A DNA stretch of 64,000 nucleotides from Rhodopseudomonas faecalis (GTDB lineage: Bacteria > Pseudomonadota > Alphaproteobacteria > Rhizobiales > Xanthobacteraceae). The notes under the pieces were generated by a model, which saw only the letters and a list, made by a program, of their open reading frames with translations, did not search any database and was not told the origin of the DNA. This document shows positions 28,806-37,347 of the stretch, one piece after another. Every line of letters begins with the position of its first letter. Within the stretch, counting starts at the first letter, position 1. The position numbers and the translations under genes were made by a program. The DNA is taken from the NCBI RefSeq assembly GCF_003217325.1, contig NZ_QJTI01000003.1, positions 186,001 through 250,000 of the forward strand. The letters run 5' to 3'.

Positions 28806-29399
28806 TTAGAAAGCGCGCAGCGCAATCACAAAGCCCAGCACCAACAGCGCGGTGCCGACCGCCACCCAGAACCCGAGCCGCCGCTCGATCGCCGCGCGGA
28901 TCGCGGTGCCGTAGCGGTTGAGCAGGATCGCCACGATGAAGAACCGGCCACCGCGCGCAATCAGCGAGAACAGGATGAACAGCCAGATATCGTAGCCGGC
29001 AAAGCCCGAGGTGATGGTCACCAGCTTGTAGGGGATCGGCGTCAGCCCCTTGAGCAGGATGATCAGCGCGCCGTATTGGGCATAGCCGGCCCGGAACGCC
29101 TCGACCTTGTCGCCATAGCCATAGAGCTGGATCAGCCATTGGCCGACCGAGTCATAGAGCAGCGCACCGATCGCATAGCCGGCGATACCGCCGGCCACCG
29201 AGGTCAGCGTACAGAGCACGGCGTAGAACCACGCCCGCTCCGGCCGCGCCAGCGACATCGGGATCAGCATCACGTCCGGGGGGACGGGAAAGAAGGAGCT
29301 TTCCGCAAAGGACACGCTGCCCATGATCCAGGTCGCGTAACGCTTGTGGGCGGCGTCGATACACCAGTCGTAGATTCGTCTCAGCATGGGCGCGATCAA
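28806..29399 (-). CDS. DedA/YqaA-family membrane protein (VTT domain)
   Basis: This 197-aa protein has several membrane segments and the DedA/VTT signatures: SFAESSFFPVPPDVMLIPMSLA, TSVAGGIAGYAIGALLYDSVG, then ILLKGLTPIPYKLVTITSGFAGYDIWLFILFSLIARGGRF. Family members are linked to membrane homeostasis and lipid scrambling. It is close upstream of the Pro/Ala-rich gene on the same strand. ATG 29387 (MLRRIYDW) is an alternative start. Confidence 0.87.
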   Translation of the reverse strand: MIAPMLRRIYDWCIDAAHKRYATWIMGSVSFAESSFFPVPPDVMLIPMSLARPERAWFYAVLCTLTSVAGGIAGYAIGALLYDSVGQWLIQLYGYGDKVEAFRAGYAQYGALIILLKGLTPIPYKLVTITSGFAGYDIWLFILFSLIARGGRFFIVAILLNRYGTAIRAAIERRLGFWVAVGTALLVLGFVIALRAF

Positions 29400-29447
29400 C
29401 CACCCTTAGGCGGTTTTGTCCATGCTTTGCGAACCAACTCCTGACAA

Positions 29448-29888
29448 TCAGCCGCTCTTGCGCACCGACAAAAGCGGCTGCAAAGCGACCACTTGCGCCG
29501 GCTTTGGGGCCGGCTCGGCGGCTTCGGCCGCGACAACGGGCCGCTCGAGCCGCGCCTTGAGCCGGTCCTTGGCCCGCTCCTTGGGCAGCTTTTCAGCGAT
29601 GCCAAGAAGCGCTTCGCGGCGGTCCATCTCGGCCCAGACGTCGTCCGGGCTGACATCGGCCGCGGCCCACAGCACCGCCAGATTGTAGAGCAGATCGGCG
29701 CTTTCGCTGATCACCGCATCGCGGTCACCGCCGACCGCGTCGATCGCCACCTCGATCGCCTCTTCGGCCAGCTTCTTGGCCATTTTCGCCGGGCCGCGCT
29801 GAAACAGCCGCGCGGTCCGAGAACTCGACGGGTCCAGGTCCCGGGCGGCCAGTACCGCCTGATAGAGCCGTTCAAGCGAATCGGACAT
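29448..29888 (-). CDS. HisE-like phosphoribosyl-ATP pyrophosphohydrolase
   Basis: The 146-aa protein shows the HisE pattern, PAKMAKKLAEEAIEVAIDAVGG and DAVISESADLLYNLAVLWAA, with the EExxE metal-binding helix and the (E/S)SADLLYNL segment. Its C-terminus is extended by about 45 residues (EAAEPAPKPAQVV). HisE hydrolyses phosphoribosyl-ATP in histidine biosynthesis. No his genes are near, so it may be a second, unlinked copy or a house-cleaning MazG-type relative. Confidence 0.78.
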   Translation of the reverse strand: MSDSLERLYQAVLAARDLDPSSSRTARLFQRGPAKMAKKLAEEAIEVAIDAVGGDRDAVISESADLLYNLAVLWAAADVSPDDVWAEMDRREALLGIAEKLPKERAKDRLKARLERPVVAAEAAEPAPKPAQVVALQPLLSVRKSG

Positions 29889-29989
29889 GTCGGCACACTA
29901 GTCCAGACAGATCGCCAGCGCGTTAACGAATAGAGCGGACGCCGCGAGATCGAGCGGCGTTCTGCCCGTCCGGCGCGCCGGAAACCGCG

Positions 29990-30382
29990 TCAATAGCCGT
30001 AATAGCCCCAGCCCGGCCGGTAGCCATAGGCCGGCGGCGGGCCGCCGTAATAGTAGCCGGGGCCGCCATAATAGCGCCGCTCATAATAATAGTCGCGCCG
30101 CTGCTGCGCGGCCGCCATGGCGCCGATCGCGCCGACGATGCCGACAAACGCCGCCGCGGCCGCCGCTCCGCCATCGCCGCGATGCCGGACATAACGGCGC
30201 TTCTTGCGGGCGGCGCTGAGGTCGGTGACCGACTGATCGGTGGCAACAGTGGCAACCGGCGCCTTGGGCGCGGCCGGGGCCACTCCCGCAAAGGCCGGCG
30301 CCGGACCGATCGACGTCACGCCGACCGCCAGCGCAAGCGCAAGCGCAATTCCGCTTTTGGTGGTGTGGTCGCTGGGCATCAT
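29990..30382 (-). CDS. Secreted Gly/Tyr-rich hypothetical protein
   Basis: The 130-aa protein has a signal-like N-terminus (SGIALALALAVGVTSIGPAPAFA), a basic middle (RKKRRYVRHRG), one hydrophobic segment (AAAAAFVGIVGAIGAMAAA) and a tail rich in Tyr, Gly and Pro (YYYERRYYGGPGYYYGG). Such tails occur in many small rhizobial envelope proteins and have no known function. The hydrophobic stretch could anchor it. Confidence 0.65.
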   Translation of the reverse strand: MMPSDHTTKSGIALALALAVGVTSIGPAPAFAGVAPAAPKAPVATVATDQSVTDLSAARKKRRYVRHRGDGGAAAAAAFVGIVGAIGAMAAAQQRRDYYYERRYYGGPGYYYGGPPPAYGYRPGWGYYGY

Positions 30383-30602
30383 GGCTCTCCGTCGTCTTCG
30401 AGCTTCAACCCCCGATGACGATATAGGTTCCCCAAGGTTCCGGTGCCGACCTGGGGAAGCCCCCAGGGTAAGGGGTGACCGTCAACGGGCTGCGTTATGT
30501 TGTCGCGATAGCCTGCGCATTGGTTTGATCGCCGATCCTGATCAAAGGTGGCGTTGATCCGAAGCGGCATCGATGATTTGAGGGCAGCCGCAAGACTGCG
30601 GA

Positions 30603-31190
30603 GTGGCCCGAGTGGACCCGACTGAAACTGGATATCACGCCACGCTGCGGCGGCTGTTCGACCTGTTCAAGGTGATGTGCGCCGGGCTGGCGACCGGGCT
30701 GATCACGCCCTGGCTGCAACCGCTGCTCGACCGCGTCGACCTGCCGCCCGGCGGCGTCGGCGTGGCGCTGATGGCGCTGCCATTCGCGCTGTTGGTGCAA
30801 TGGCTGGTGTGGCGCACCGGGCGGCGCTGGTGGACCGCGACGCTCGCCGCGCTGGTCACGATGCTGGCATTCGTCGCCGCGGTGAATGTCGCGATCCTGG
30901 TCGATGCTTTGACCTTCGACAGCGGCCGCAACATCCGCAACGCGCTGGCCGGCTTGGCCGGCGGCGGCACCGGCTCGCTGCTGCTGGTGCTGGGCCTGCT
31001 GCCGCTGCCGGGCGTGCCGGTGGAGCGCCTCGCCTGGATCGTCACCCCGCTGATCGGCACGCTGGCGGGCGGCCTGCTGGCGGTCGATTTCGCGGTCGGA
31101 TTTGAGTTCTTCTCTTTCCTCTACCCGGTGTGGCAAGCTGCGGTCGCGGTCAGCCTTGCGACCGGATTGCACCGCCGCAAACCGGGCTAA
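30603..31190 (+). CDS. Hypothetical polytopic membrane protein
   Basis: The 195-aa protein begins at GTG 30603 and has about five hydrophobic segments (VMCAGLATGLITPWL, VGVALMALPFALLVQWLVW, TLAALVTMLAFVAAVNVAILVDA, LLLVLGLLPLPG, LAWIVTPLIGTLAGGLLAVDFAVG). No family is recognised. The start is uncertain, as there is no good ribosome-binding site. It stands alone between minus-strand genes. Confidence 0.55.
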   Translation: MARVDPTETGYHATLRRLFDLFKVMCAGLATGLITPWLQPLLDRVDLPPGGVGVALMALPFALLVQWLVWRTGRRWWTATLAALVTMLAFVAAVNVAILVDALTFDSGRNIRNALAGLAGGGTGSLLLVLGLLPLPGVPVERLAWIVTPLIGTLAGGLLAVDFAVGFEFFSFLYPVWQAAVAVSLATGLHRRKPG

Positions 31191-31197
31191 CCTCCGC

Positions 31198-31240
31198 CAT
31201 CGAAGACCCTTGCCATCGAAGACCCTTGCCATCGAACAAG
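31198..31240. repeat. 16-bp tandem repeat
   Basis: CATCGAAGACCCTTGC occurs twice in a row (31198-31213, 31214-31229), followed by a partial third copy (CATCGAAC). It lies just after the stop of the membrane-protein gene and is followed by family-A and other palindromic repeat debris. Confidence 0.7.
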
Positions 31241-31287
31241 GGCCGATCGTGATGGCTCAGCCACCCTGCTCAGAGTCAAAGACGCAG

Positions 31288-31311
31288 ATGGCCGGGACGA
31301 AGCCCGGCCAT
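31288..31311. repeat. Partial palindromic repeat, family A
   Basis: ATGGCCGGG / CCCGGCCAT arms with a 6-nt loop match one stem-loop of the family-A element at 8362-8445. The following 31320-31365 stretch ends in GCTCGAAAACGCTA, shared with the repeat at 51452-51550. Confidence 0.65.
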
Positions 31312-31370
31312 GATAAGCGGAGTGGTTCGAGCCAGCAGCAACGTCGCTCGAAAACGCTAGGCTGGTGCCG

Positions 31371-32486
31371 TTAGCGCTTGCGCACAAACACCGTGCCGGC
31401 CGAGTAACCAGCGCCGAAGCTGCAGATCAGCCCGAGGTCGCCCGCGACGAGATCGTCGCAGCGCTTGTGGAACGCGATGATCGAGCCGGCCGACGAGGTG
31501 TTGGCATAGTCATCGAGGATGATGACGTTTTCCTCAGGGGTCGGATCGCGGCCGAGCACGCGGCGGCCGATGATCTCGTTCATGTTGATGTTGGCCTGAT
31601 GCAGCCACATGCGCTTGAGCGTCGGCAGTTCAATGCCGATCTCGGCGGCATGATCGTTGATCATCTCCGACACCAGCGGCACCACTTCCTTGAACACCTT
31701 GCGGCCCTGCTGCACGAACAATTTGTCCGGCAGATCGCGGCCTTCCGGCCAGGCGCGATTCAGGAAGCCGGCATTGTTGCGGATGTTGTTGGAGAACTGC
31801 GTGCGCAGCCGTGTGCCAAGCACATCCCAGCCGCCTTCCGCCTGGTCGGCGCGTTCCACGATCACCGCGGTCGCGACATCGCCGAAGATGAAGTGGCTGT
31901 CGCGATCGCGGAAATTGAGGTGGCCCGAGCAGATTTCCGGATTGACCATCAGCACCGCGTCGGCCGTGCCGGTGGCGATGTAGTCCACCGCGGTCTTGAG
32001 GCCGAAGGTCGCCGACGAGCAGGCCACGTTCATGTCGAACGCAAAGCCCGGCAGCCCGAGCGCCGCCTGCACTTCGATCGCCATCGCCGGATAGGAGCGC
32101 TGCATGTTCGAGGCGGCGCACAACACCGCGCCGATCCGTTCGCGCGGCTTGCCCCAGCGCTCCAGCGCCTGTTCGGCCGCCTTGACCGCAATTTCCGCCA
32201 GCAGCGACAATTCTTCGTTGGAGCGCTCCGGAATGACCGGCCGCATCACTTCCGGATCGAGAATGCCGGACTTCTGCATCACATAGCGCGACTTGATGCC
32301 CGAGGCCTTTTCGATGAAGGCCGACGACGACGGCAGCAGCGCCGCAATCTTGCCCTCGGCGATCGCCGCCTCGTTCTCCGCATTGAAGCGCTCGACATAG
32401 GTGTTGAAGCACTCGACCAGTTCGTCGTTGCTGATGCTCTCGGGCGGGGTAAAAAGGCCAGTCGCGGCGATGACGGCAGGACGCAC
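31371..32486 (-). CDS. 3-oxoacyl-ACP synthase III (KAS III/FabH-like), unlinked
   Basis: The 371-aa thiolase-fold enzyme keeps the KAS III triad: Cys156 in NVACSSATFG, His296 in LHQANINMNEIIG, and Asn329 in DDYANTSSAGS. The N-terminal half reads VIAATGLFTPPESISNDELV and carries long insertions compared with FabH (about 320 aa). I start at GTG 32486, with GGAG 6 nt upstream, although the frame stays open to 32630. It may start an unusual acyl chain or make an acyl product by condensation; no other fatty-acid gene adjoins. Confidence 0.85.
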   Translation of the reverse strand: MRPAVIAATGLFTPPESISNDELVECFNTYVERFNAENEAAIAEGKIAALLPSSSAFIEKASGIKSRYVMQKSGILDPEVMRPVIPERSNEELSLLAEIAVKAAEQALERWGKPRERIGAVLCAASNMQRSYPAMAIEVQAALGLPGFAFDMNVACSSATFGLKTAVDYIATGTADAVLMVNPEICSGHLNFRDRDSHFIFGDVATAVIVERADQAEGGWDVLGTRLRTQFSNNIRNNAGFLNRAWPEGRDLPDKLFVQQGRKVFKEVVPLVSEMINDHAAEIGIELPTLKRMWLHQANINMNEIIGRRVLGRDPTPEENVIILDDYANTSSAGSIIAFHKRCDDLVAGDLGLICSFGAGYSAGTVFVRKR

Positions 32487-33020
32487 GGAAAACTCCGGAT
32501 GACAATCGTTTGAGGTTGGAAGACGGCCAGGGACAGCAAGGGGGCCGTGCCTGCGGTCATCCGACGCCGATTTCGGCAGAGGTGCCTTGACATCAGACAA
32601 ATGCAGGCCGTGACCCGCGGCACGTCGCACCGCGCGTTGCCCCTGTCAATGGCTTGCCGGCGTCAAATAGTGGGGCGCGGCAAGCGGTCTCGATCTCGGC
32701 CTGCGACGCGCCCGACTATAGTCGAACCGGCTCAACCGGCGATTTTCCGCGCCGCGCACGCACCGCCTTCGCCGATGTTGCGCTGCATGATCGCCGCGCC
32801 CGCCCCGCGCAGTGCCCGCCGCTGGTTGTTTCAGTTTGGGAAACATCCCCAAAGGCGCGCATCAAGGGTGCATCTTGCGTGCAACACTCGGTTTATTTGG
32901 CACCCGAACGTTCGTGGTGATCTGGACAAGGCACCTGGTTTCGAATGACCTTTCCCGAGGTTCGGGATCACGGCTGGCGCTGCTCAAGCGCGAGCCGACG
33001 GGGTTGGACTGAGGCAGATC
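32487..33020. other. Intergenic region, no gene seen
   Basis: This region of about 530 bp lies between the KAS III-like gene (leftward) and the secreted protein (rightward), so it holds two divergent promoters. Open frames on both strands exist but read as shadow translation (Arg/Pro/His-rich). I see no hairpin or RNA feature of note. GC falls slightly around 32850-32950, near the rightward promoter. Confidence 0.4.
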
Positions 33021-33479
33021 ATGAAGTTCGCGACCGGATTGCTGGCGGCCGTGCTGGTTTTGGCAGGCATCGAGACGAGCCAGGCGCTGGTGCGGATCAC
33101 CGAAGACCGCGGCGGACGGATCGGCACCTATGTCGATAAATATCAGGGGCTGCGGCAATCCGGCGAAACGGTGATGATCGACGGGCTGTGCGCGTCGGCC
33201 TGCACCATCGTGCTCGGCGCCGTTCCGCACGACAAAATCTGCGTGACGCCGCGCGCCAATCTCGGCTTCCATGCCGCGTGGGACCTCGGCGTCAATGGCC
33301 GCGCGGTCACCAACCGCGAAGCCACCGATATGCTGTATTCGATGTATCCCTCGCAGGTTCAGCGCTGGATCGCCCAGCGCGGCGGGCTGACGCCGCGCAT
33401 GATCTTCCTGCGCGGCAAGCAGCTGATGAACATGTACAAGCCGTGCTATCTCGACGCACGGGCCAGCACCTCGCGCTGA
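33021..33479 (+). CDS. Secreted ClpP/crotonase-fold-like protein (COG3904-like)
   Basis: The 152-aa protein has a signal peptide (FATGLLAAVLVLAGIETSQA) and then ITEDRGGRIGTYVDKYQGLRQSGETVMIDGLCASACTIVLG, followed by NLGFHAAWDLGVNGRAV. The strand - Ser-Ala-Cys - helix arrangement followed by a conserved His resembles the ClpP-like periplasmic proteins of the COG3904 kind, with Ser in CASACT and His in GFHAAW as a possible dyad. Proteolysis is not proven. It is 94 bp before the SCO1-type gene. Confidence 0.72.
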   Translation: MKFATGLLAAVLVLAGIETSQALVRITEDRGGRIGTYVDKYQGLRQSGETVMIDGLCASACTIVLGAVPHDKICVTPRANLGFHAAWDLGVNGRAVTNREATDMLYSMYPSQVQRWIAQRGGLTPRMIFLRGKQLMNMYKPCYLDARASTSR

Positions 33480-33603
33480 GCCGCCCCGATCGGCGCGTGC
33501 AGCGCTTGCCGGTCGCCAGTTCGCCGCCTATCTGGAGAAGCAAGCCGTGTCCGAACTTTCGTGATACGATTGTGTGCGTGACATGAGGCGGGAGGATCGC
33601 GCC

Positions 33604-34194
33604 ATGGCCGCCGACAACAGACGCCCTCTCATCATCTTCGCGGCTTTTGCCATCAGTCTGGCGATTGGCCTGTTTGCGCTGTTTGCGCTCGGCGGACTGC
33701 GCAATGTCACGCCGTCGGCGACGATCGGCGGTCCGTTCCAGCTCAGCGATCAGAACGGCCAGCGCGTCAGCGATCAGAATCTCAAAGGCAAGCCGACCCT
33801 GATTTTCTTCGGCTTCACGCATTGTCCGGACATTTGCCCGACTGCGCTGTTCGAGATGACCGAGCTGTTGCGCGCCATGGGACCTGATGGCGACCGCATC
33901 AACGTCTATTTCGTGTCGGTCGATCCGGAACGCGACACCGCGGCGACGCTGAAAGAATATCTGTCGAGCTTCGATGAGCGCATCAAAGGGCTGAGCGGCG
34001 ATCCGGCCGCGATCGCCGCCATGATGACCAGTTACCGGGTCTATGCCCGCAAGGTGCCGCTCAAAGACGGCGACTACACCATGGACCACACCGCGCTGGT
34101 CTATCTGATGGACCGCAACGGCCGCTTCGTGGCGCCGTTCGATATCAAGCGCAAACCGGACGTGGCCGCGGCTGATCTCAAGCGCTATCTGTGA
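33604..34194 (+). CDS. SCO1/SenC-type copper chaperone for cytochrome oxidase
   Basis: The protein has 196 aa from ATG 33604, chosen because GGGAGG lies 8 nt upstream; alternatives exist at 33574 and 33583. An N-terminal membrane anchor (IIFAAFAISLAIGLFALFALGG) precedes a thioredoxin-fold domain. This carries the CuA-site motif CPDIC near residues 74-78 (GFTHCPDICPTAL), VSVDPERDTAATLKEYL, and the conserved His in MDHTALVYLMD near 162. SCO proteins deliver copper to the CuA site of cytochrome c oxidase. Its last 17 bp overlap the convergent glycosyltransferase gene. Confidence 0.92.
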   Translation: MAADNRRPLIIFAAFAISLAIGLFALFALGGLRNVTPSATIGGPFQLSDQNGQRVSDQNLKGKPTLIFFGFTHCPDICPTALFEMTELLRAMGPDGDRINVYFVSVDPERDTAATLKEYLSSFDERIKGLSGDPAAIAAMMTSYRVYARKVPLKDGDYTMDHTALVYLMDRNGRFVAPFDIKRKPDVAAADLKRYL

Positions 34195-36265
34195 GCGCGC
34201 GCACCGCCATCAGCTTGGCTGATGACGCACCCTTGCCGGCTGTCACCACGGCCTCGCGCCGCGCGAGACCATGCTCGGTCTTCTCCCAATGATGCGGCAT
34301 CAGCACGAACTGGCCGAGCGCGCGCCACGCCGCGATCGACAGGCATAGCCAGTAACCAGGCATCAGCAGCAGCCACCAGCCCTGCCAGGCGCGGCCGCGC
34401 CGCGACAGGCCGATCAGCGCCACCGCGGCGCTGCCGCCATAGCTCGCGGCAATGGTCAGGGCATAGACCAGGGTCATCGGCCCGATCACACTGGCCAGCG
34501 TTTCGCCGTGATACAGCCGCACGAGCGCATAGCCGAAATCAGTGAGCAGCAGCGGATGCAACAGCGCGGTGAGGATCGCGCCGCCGACCACGAAATTGAG
34601 TGTCAGCATGCCGCGCCAGCCCGCCTCGCGCCACAGCGTCCGCGGATCGCGCATATGCACGCCCCAGGTCTGCATCCAGCCTTTCATCCAGCGCGAGCGC
34701 TGCCGCAACCAGGCGCCGAACCGGAGCGGCGCTTCTTCATAGGTCACCGAGTCGAAGCTGATCGCGCGATAGCCGAAGCGGGCGAGACGAAAGCCGAGAT
34801 CGGCATCCTCGGTGACGTTGAACGGGTCCCAGCCACCGACCTCGCGCAGCACCGCCGTGCGGAAGTGATTGGAGGAGCCGCCGAGCGGCAAAGGCAGCGC
34901 AAAGCGGCTCATGCCGGGCAGCACCGCGTCGAACTGGCCGGCATATTCGGCCGTAAACAGCCGCGACAGCCAGCTATGGCTGAGATTGTCGATGCACAGG
35001 CTGGCCTGCACGCAGGCCACTGCCGGCCCGCCATCGGCAAAAGCACCGAGCGCGGCGCGCAACTGCCCAGGATCAGGACGGTCCTCGGCATCGAACACCG
35101 CGACATAGGTGCCGCGCACAAACGGCAGCGCGCAGTTCAGCGCCTTCGGTTTGGTACGCGGTCCTGACCCAGGCGCGACCAGCGTCAACAGATGCGGGCG
35201 CGGCGCGAGCCTGGCGATCGCCGCTAGCGTTTCAGTATCATCGGGCTCGACCACCAGGATCACGTCGAGCTGTTCGCGCGGATAATCGAGCGCCTCGATG
35301 GCGCGTAGCAGCGGCGCGACTGAACTCGCCTCGCGGTACAGCGCGACCACCACAGTATAGATCGGCCAATCGCGCGGCGCCGCTTGCAGCGCCGGCGCCG
35401 GCGCCGGCGGCGTCACCAACGCCGCCACCAGACGAAAGCCGACAAAGCTGAGAAACAGCAGCAGCGACAGCGCGCTGCCGACCGGATTGGCAAACAACAG
35501 CGGCAGCAACATCACCAGCGCCGCCCCGAGCGCGCGCTGCAGCAGCGCCAGCGCCGGGTGGCGACCTTGCCTCGGCGCCGCCGACAGTTTTGGAAAGCGG
35601 CGCTGCAGGCCGAACACCGCGAGGTCGGCGAGCGGCGCCGCGCCATGACGCAGCATGAACTGCCGCAGCGAGGCCGTGCTGGCGACGCGCAGCCGGGCAA
35701 TGGTCGAAGGGTAGCTTGCGGTCAGACGGCAGATGGTGCGCGCCGCCAGACGGCGCGGCGCCACCGTCCAGAGCAGTTCGCCGTTCCGGCGCAGCGGCAG
35801 CAAGCCCGACGCCGCCGCCAGTGGCAGTTGATCATCGCGCAGCGGCGTATCGGCGCGCGCCGGATGCGCGAACGGTTCTTCGGCGATCCCCAGATGCGCG
35901 GACAGTCGGTGCAGATAGGCGCGCTCGTCGATCGCGCCCCAGCGGATCAGCACCTGGTCGGCGCCGATGCCGAGCTGCTCGGCGCGGCGCTGCGCCGCGT
36001 GCAACAGCGGCGACGGCAATACCGCGCGCAGGCAGTGCAGCTCGGGCGCCAGACCTGCGAACCGCTCGCATCGCCTAATGTCGCTGTGGTCGGCTTGGTA
36101 CCGCCCAACTTCACAGCGCTCGTTTTCATGGCGCTCGTTTTCATGGCGCTCGTTTTCACGGCGCCCGTTTTCATGGCGCCCGTTTTCATGGCGCTCGACA
36201 TCACACCGCACGGCCACAACCGGAGCGCCGCCCGATTGGTGGCCACCAACAGCCCCCCACGCCAT
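34178..36265 (-). CDS. Membrane GT2 glycosyltransferase with N-terminal repeats
   Basis: The 695-aa protein starts at ATG 36265. Residues about 20-50 are pentapeptide repeats (RHENG/RHENE), encoded by a 15-bp tandem repeat. Then comes a GspE-N/MshEN-like domain (LGIGADQVLIRWGAIDERAYLHRLSAHLG) and two hydrophobic segments. The GT2 domain has FDAEDRPDP (DxD-like), EDADLGFRLARFGY, and QRSRW (Q-x2-R-W of processive enzymes, in WLRQRSRWMKGW). Several C-terminal membrane segments follow. The family makes exopolysaccharide or glucan chains; no synthase partner gene is adjacent, so the product is unknown. Its 3' end overlaps SCO1 by 17 bp. Confidence 0.83.
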   Translation of the reverse strand: MAWGAVGGHQSGGAPVVAVRCDVERHENGRHENGRRENERHENERHENERCEVGRYQADHSDIRRCERFAGLAPELHCLRAVLPSPLLHAAQRRAEQLGIGADQVLIRWGAIDERAYLHRLSAHLGIAEEPFAHPARADTPLRDDQLPLAAASGLLPLRRNGELLWTVAPRRLAARTICRLTASYPSTIARLRVASTASLRQFMLRHGAAPLADLAVFGLQRRFPKLSAAPRQGRHPALALLQRALGAALVMLLPLLFANPVGSALSLLLFLSFVGFRLVAALVTPPAPAPALQAAPRDWPIYTVVVALYREASSVAPLLRAIEALDYPREQLDVILVVEPDDTETLAAIARLAPRPHLLTLVAPGSGPRTKPKALNCALPFVRGTYVAVFDAEDRPDPGQLRAALGAFADGGPAVACVQASLCIDNLSHSWLSRLFTAEYAGQFDAVLPGMSRFALPLPLGGSSNHFRTAVLREVGGWDPFNVTEDADLGFRLARFGYRAISFDSVTYEEAPLRFGAWLRQRSRWMKGWMQTWGVHMRDPRTLWREAGWRGMLTLNFVVGGAILTALLHPLLLTDFGYALVRLYHGETLASVIGPMTLVYALTIAASYGGSAAVALIGLSRRGRAWQGWWLLLMPGYWLCLSIAAWRALGQFVLMPHHWEKTEHGLARREAVVTAGKGASSAKLMAVRALTDSA
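36116..36190. repeat. 15-bp tandem repeat inside the GT2 gene
   Basis: Five units of GCGCTCGTTTTCATG (one-base variants: GCGCTCGTTTTCACG and GCGCCCGTTTTCATG) run from 36116 to 36190, with a degenerate sixth on each side. The unit is in frame with the glycosyltransferase and encodes the R-H-E-N-E/G pentapeptide on the minus strand. Copy number could vary between strains. Confidence 0.85.
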
Positions 36266-36388
36266 CCGCTACGCTACCCCAACGCAAACGACGCTCGCCT
36301 ACGGCATCGGATGGGCTATAAGTCCCAGCCGACCCGGACCCCCGATCATGCAACCATCGATCGCGCCACACTTCAACGGAAGATTGTT

Positions 36389-37306
36389 TTGACGCCCGCC
36401 ACAACCATATCCCGCTGGCTCGCGGCTTTGGCGGTCGGCGTCATGCTGAGCGCCGCGCCCAGCGCGCCGTCGCTCGCGCAAAACGCGCCGGCCACGCCGC
36501 CCGCGGCGCAGCCTGCAACGCCCCCGGTGGTGCAGCCGGGACCGCAGGCAGTGCCCGGCTTCTGGGACCCGCGCCGCCGCCCCGAGCGGCCGGACCTCGC
36601 CAAGGTCACGGTGATCCGCTTTCTGACCGAGACCGATTATCCGCCGTTCAATTTCACCGGCCCCGACGGCAACCCGGCTGGGTTCAACGTCGAACTCGCC
36701 CGCATGCTGTGCGAGGAGATCAAGGCGACCTGCACCGTGCAGATGCGCCGCTTCGAAACGCTGCTCGACGCCATCGCCAGCAATCGCGGCGACGCCATCA
36801 TCGCCTCGCTGGCGGTGACGGCGCAGACCCGGGCCCGGCTCGATTTCACCGATCCCTATTACCGGGCGCCGGCGCGCTTTGCCTCGCGCAAGGACGGCGT
36901 GCTGATCGAGATGCGGCCGGAACTGCTGGAAGGCAAGAAAGTCGGCGCGATCGCCGGCTCCTCGCACGAGGCTTATCTGAAAGCGCTGTTCACCGACGCC
37001 GAATTGCGCCCCTATGCCAATGACGACGCGCTGCGCGCCGCCTTGCGCCGCGGCGAGGTCGATTTCATTTTCGGCGACGCGATTTCGCTGGCGTTCTGGA
37101 TCAACGGCACCGATTCAGAAAATTGCTGCGCTTTCTCGGGCGGTCCGTTTATCGAAAGCCGTTATTTCGGCGAGGGCATCGGCATCGGCGTCCGCAAGGG
37201 CAATGATGTTTTGCGGCAAGCGCTGAATTGGGGCCTGTTCCGGCTTTGGGAAAAAGGCCGCTTCACCGATCTCTGGCTAAAATATTTTTCGGTCAGCCCG
37301 TTCTGA
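36389..37306 (+). CDS. Periplasmic amino-acid-type (family 3) solute-binding protein
   Basis: The product is about 305 aa from TTG 36389, chosen because ACGGAAG lies upstream and a good signal peptide (ISRWLAALAVGVMLSAAPSAPSLAQ) follows; ATG 36311 in the same frame is an alternative. The mature part has the SBP_bac_3 pattern: TVIRFLTETDYPPFNFTGPDGNPAGFNVELARMLCEEI, then SLAVTAQTRARLDFTDPYY, and GEGIGIGVRKGNDVLRQALNW. Two Cys pairs sit in LCEEIKATC and ENCC. No ABC permease or ATPase genes are next to it, so it may be an orphan binding protein or a sensor domain. Confidence 0.82.
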   Translation: MTPATTISRWLAALAVGVMLSAAPSAPSLAQNAPATPPAAQPATPPVVQPGPQAVPGFWDPRRRPERPDLAKVTVIRFLTETDYPPFNFTGPDGNPAGFNVELARMLCEEIKATCTVQMRRFETLLDAIASNRGDAIIASLAVTAQTRARLDFTDPYYRAPARFASRKDGVLIEMRPELLEGKKVGAIAGSSHEAYLKALFTDAELRPYANDDALRAALRRGEVDFIFGDAISLAFWINGTDSENCCAFSGGPFIESRYFGEGIGIGVRKGNDVLRQALNWGLFRLWEKGRFTDLWLKYFSVSPF

Positions 37307-37347
37307 ATGCTCGCGCCCTGCGGCGCGGCTCTTGCGATCTGGAGTAA

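Noticed and set aside
36116-36190. CRISPR-like repeat array
   Set aside because: The units are 15 bp with no spacers and are in frame with the coding sequence; there are no cas genes.
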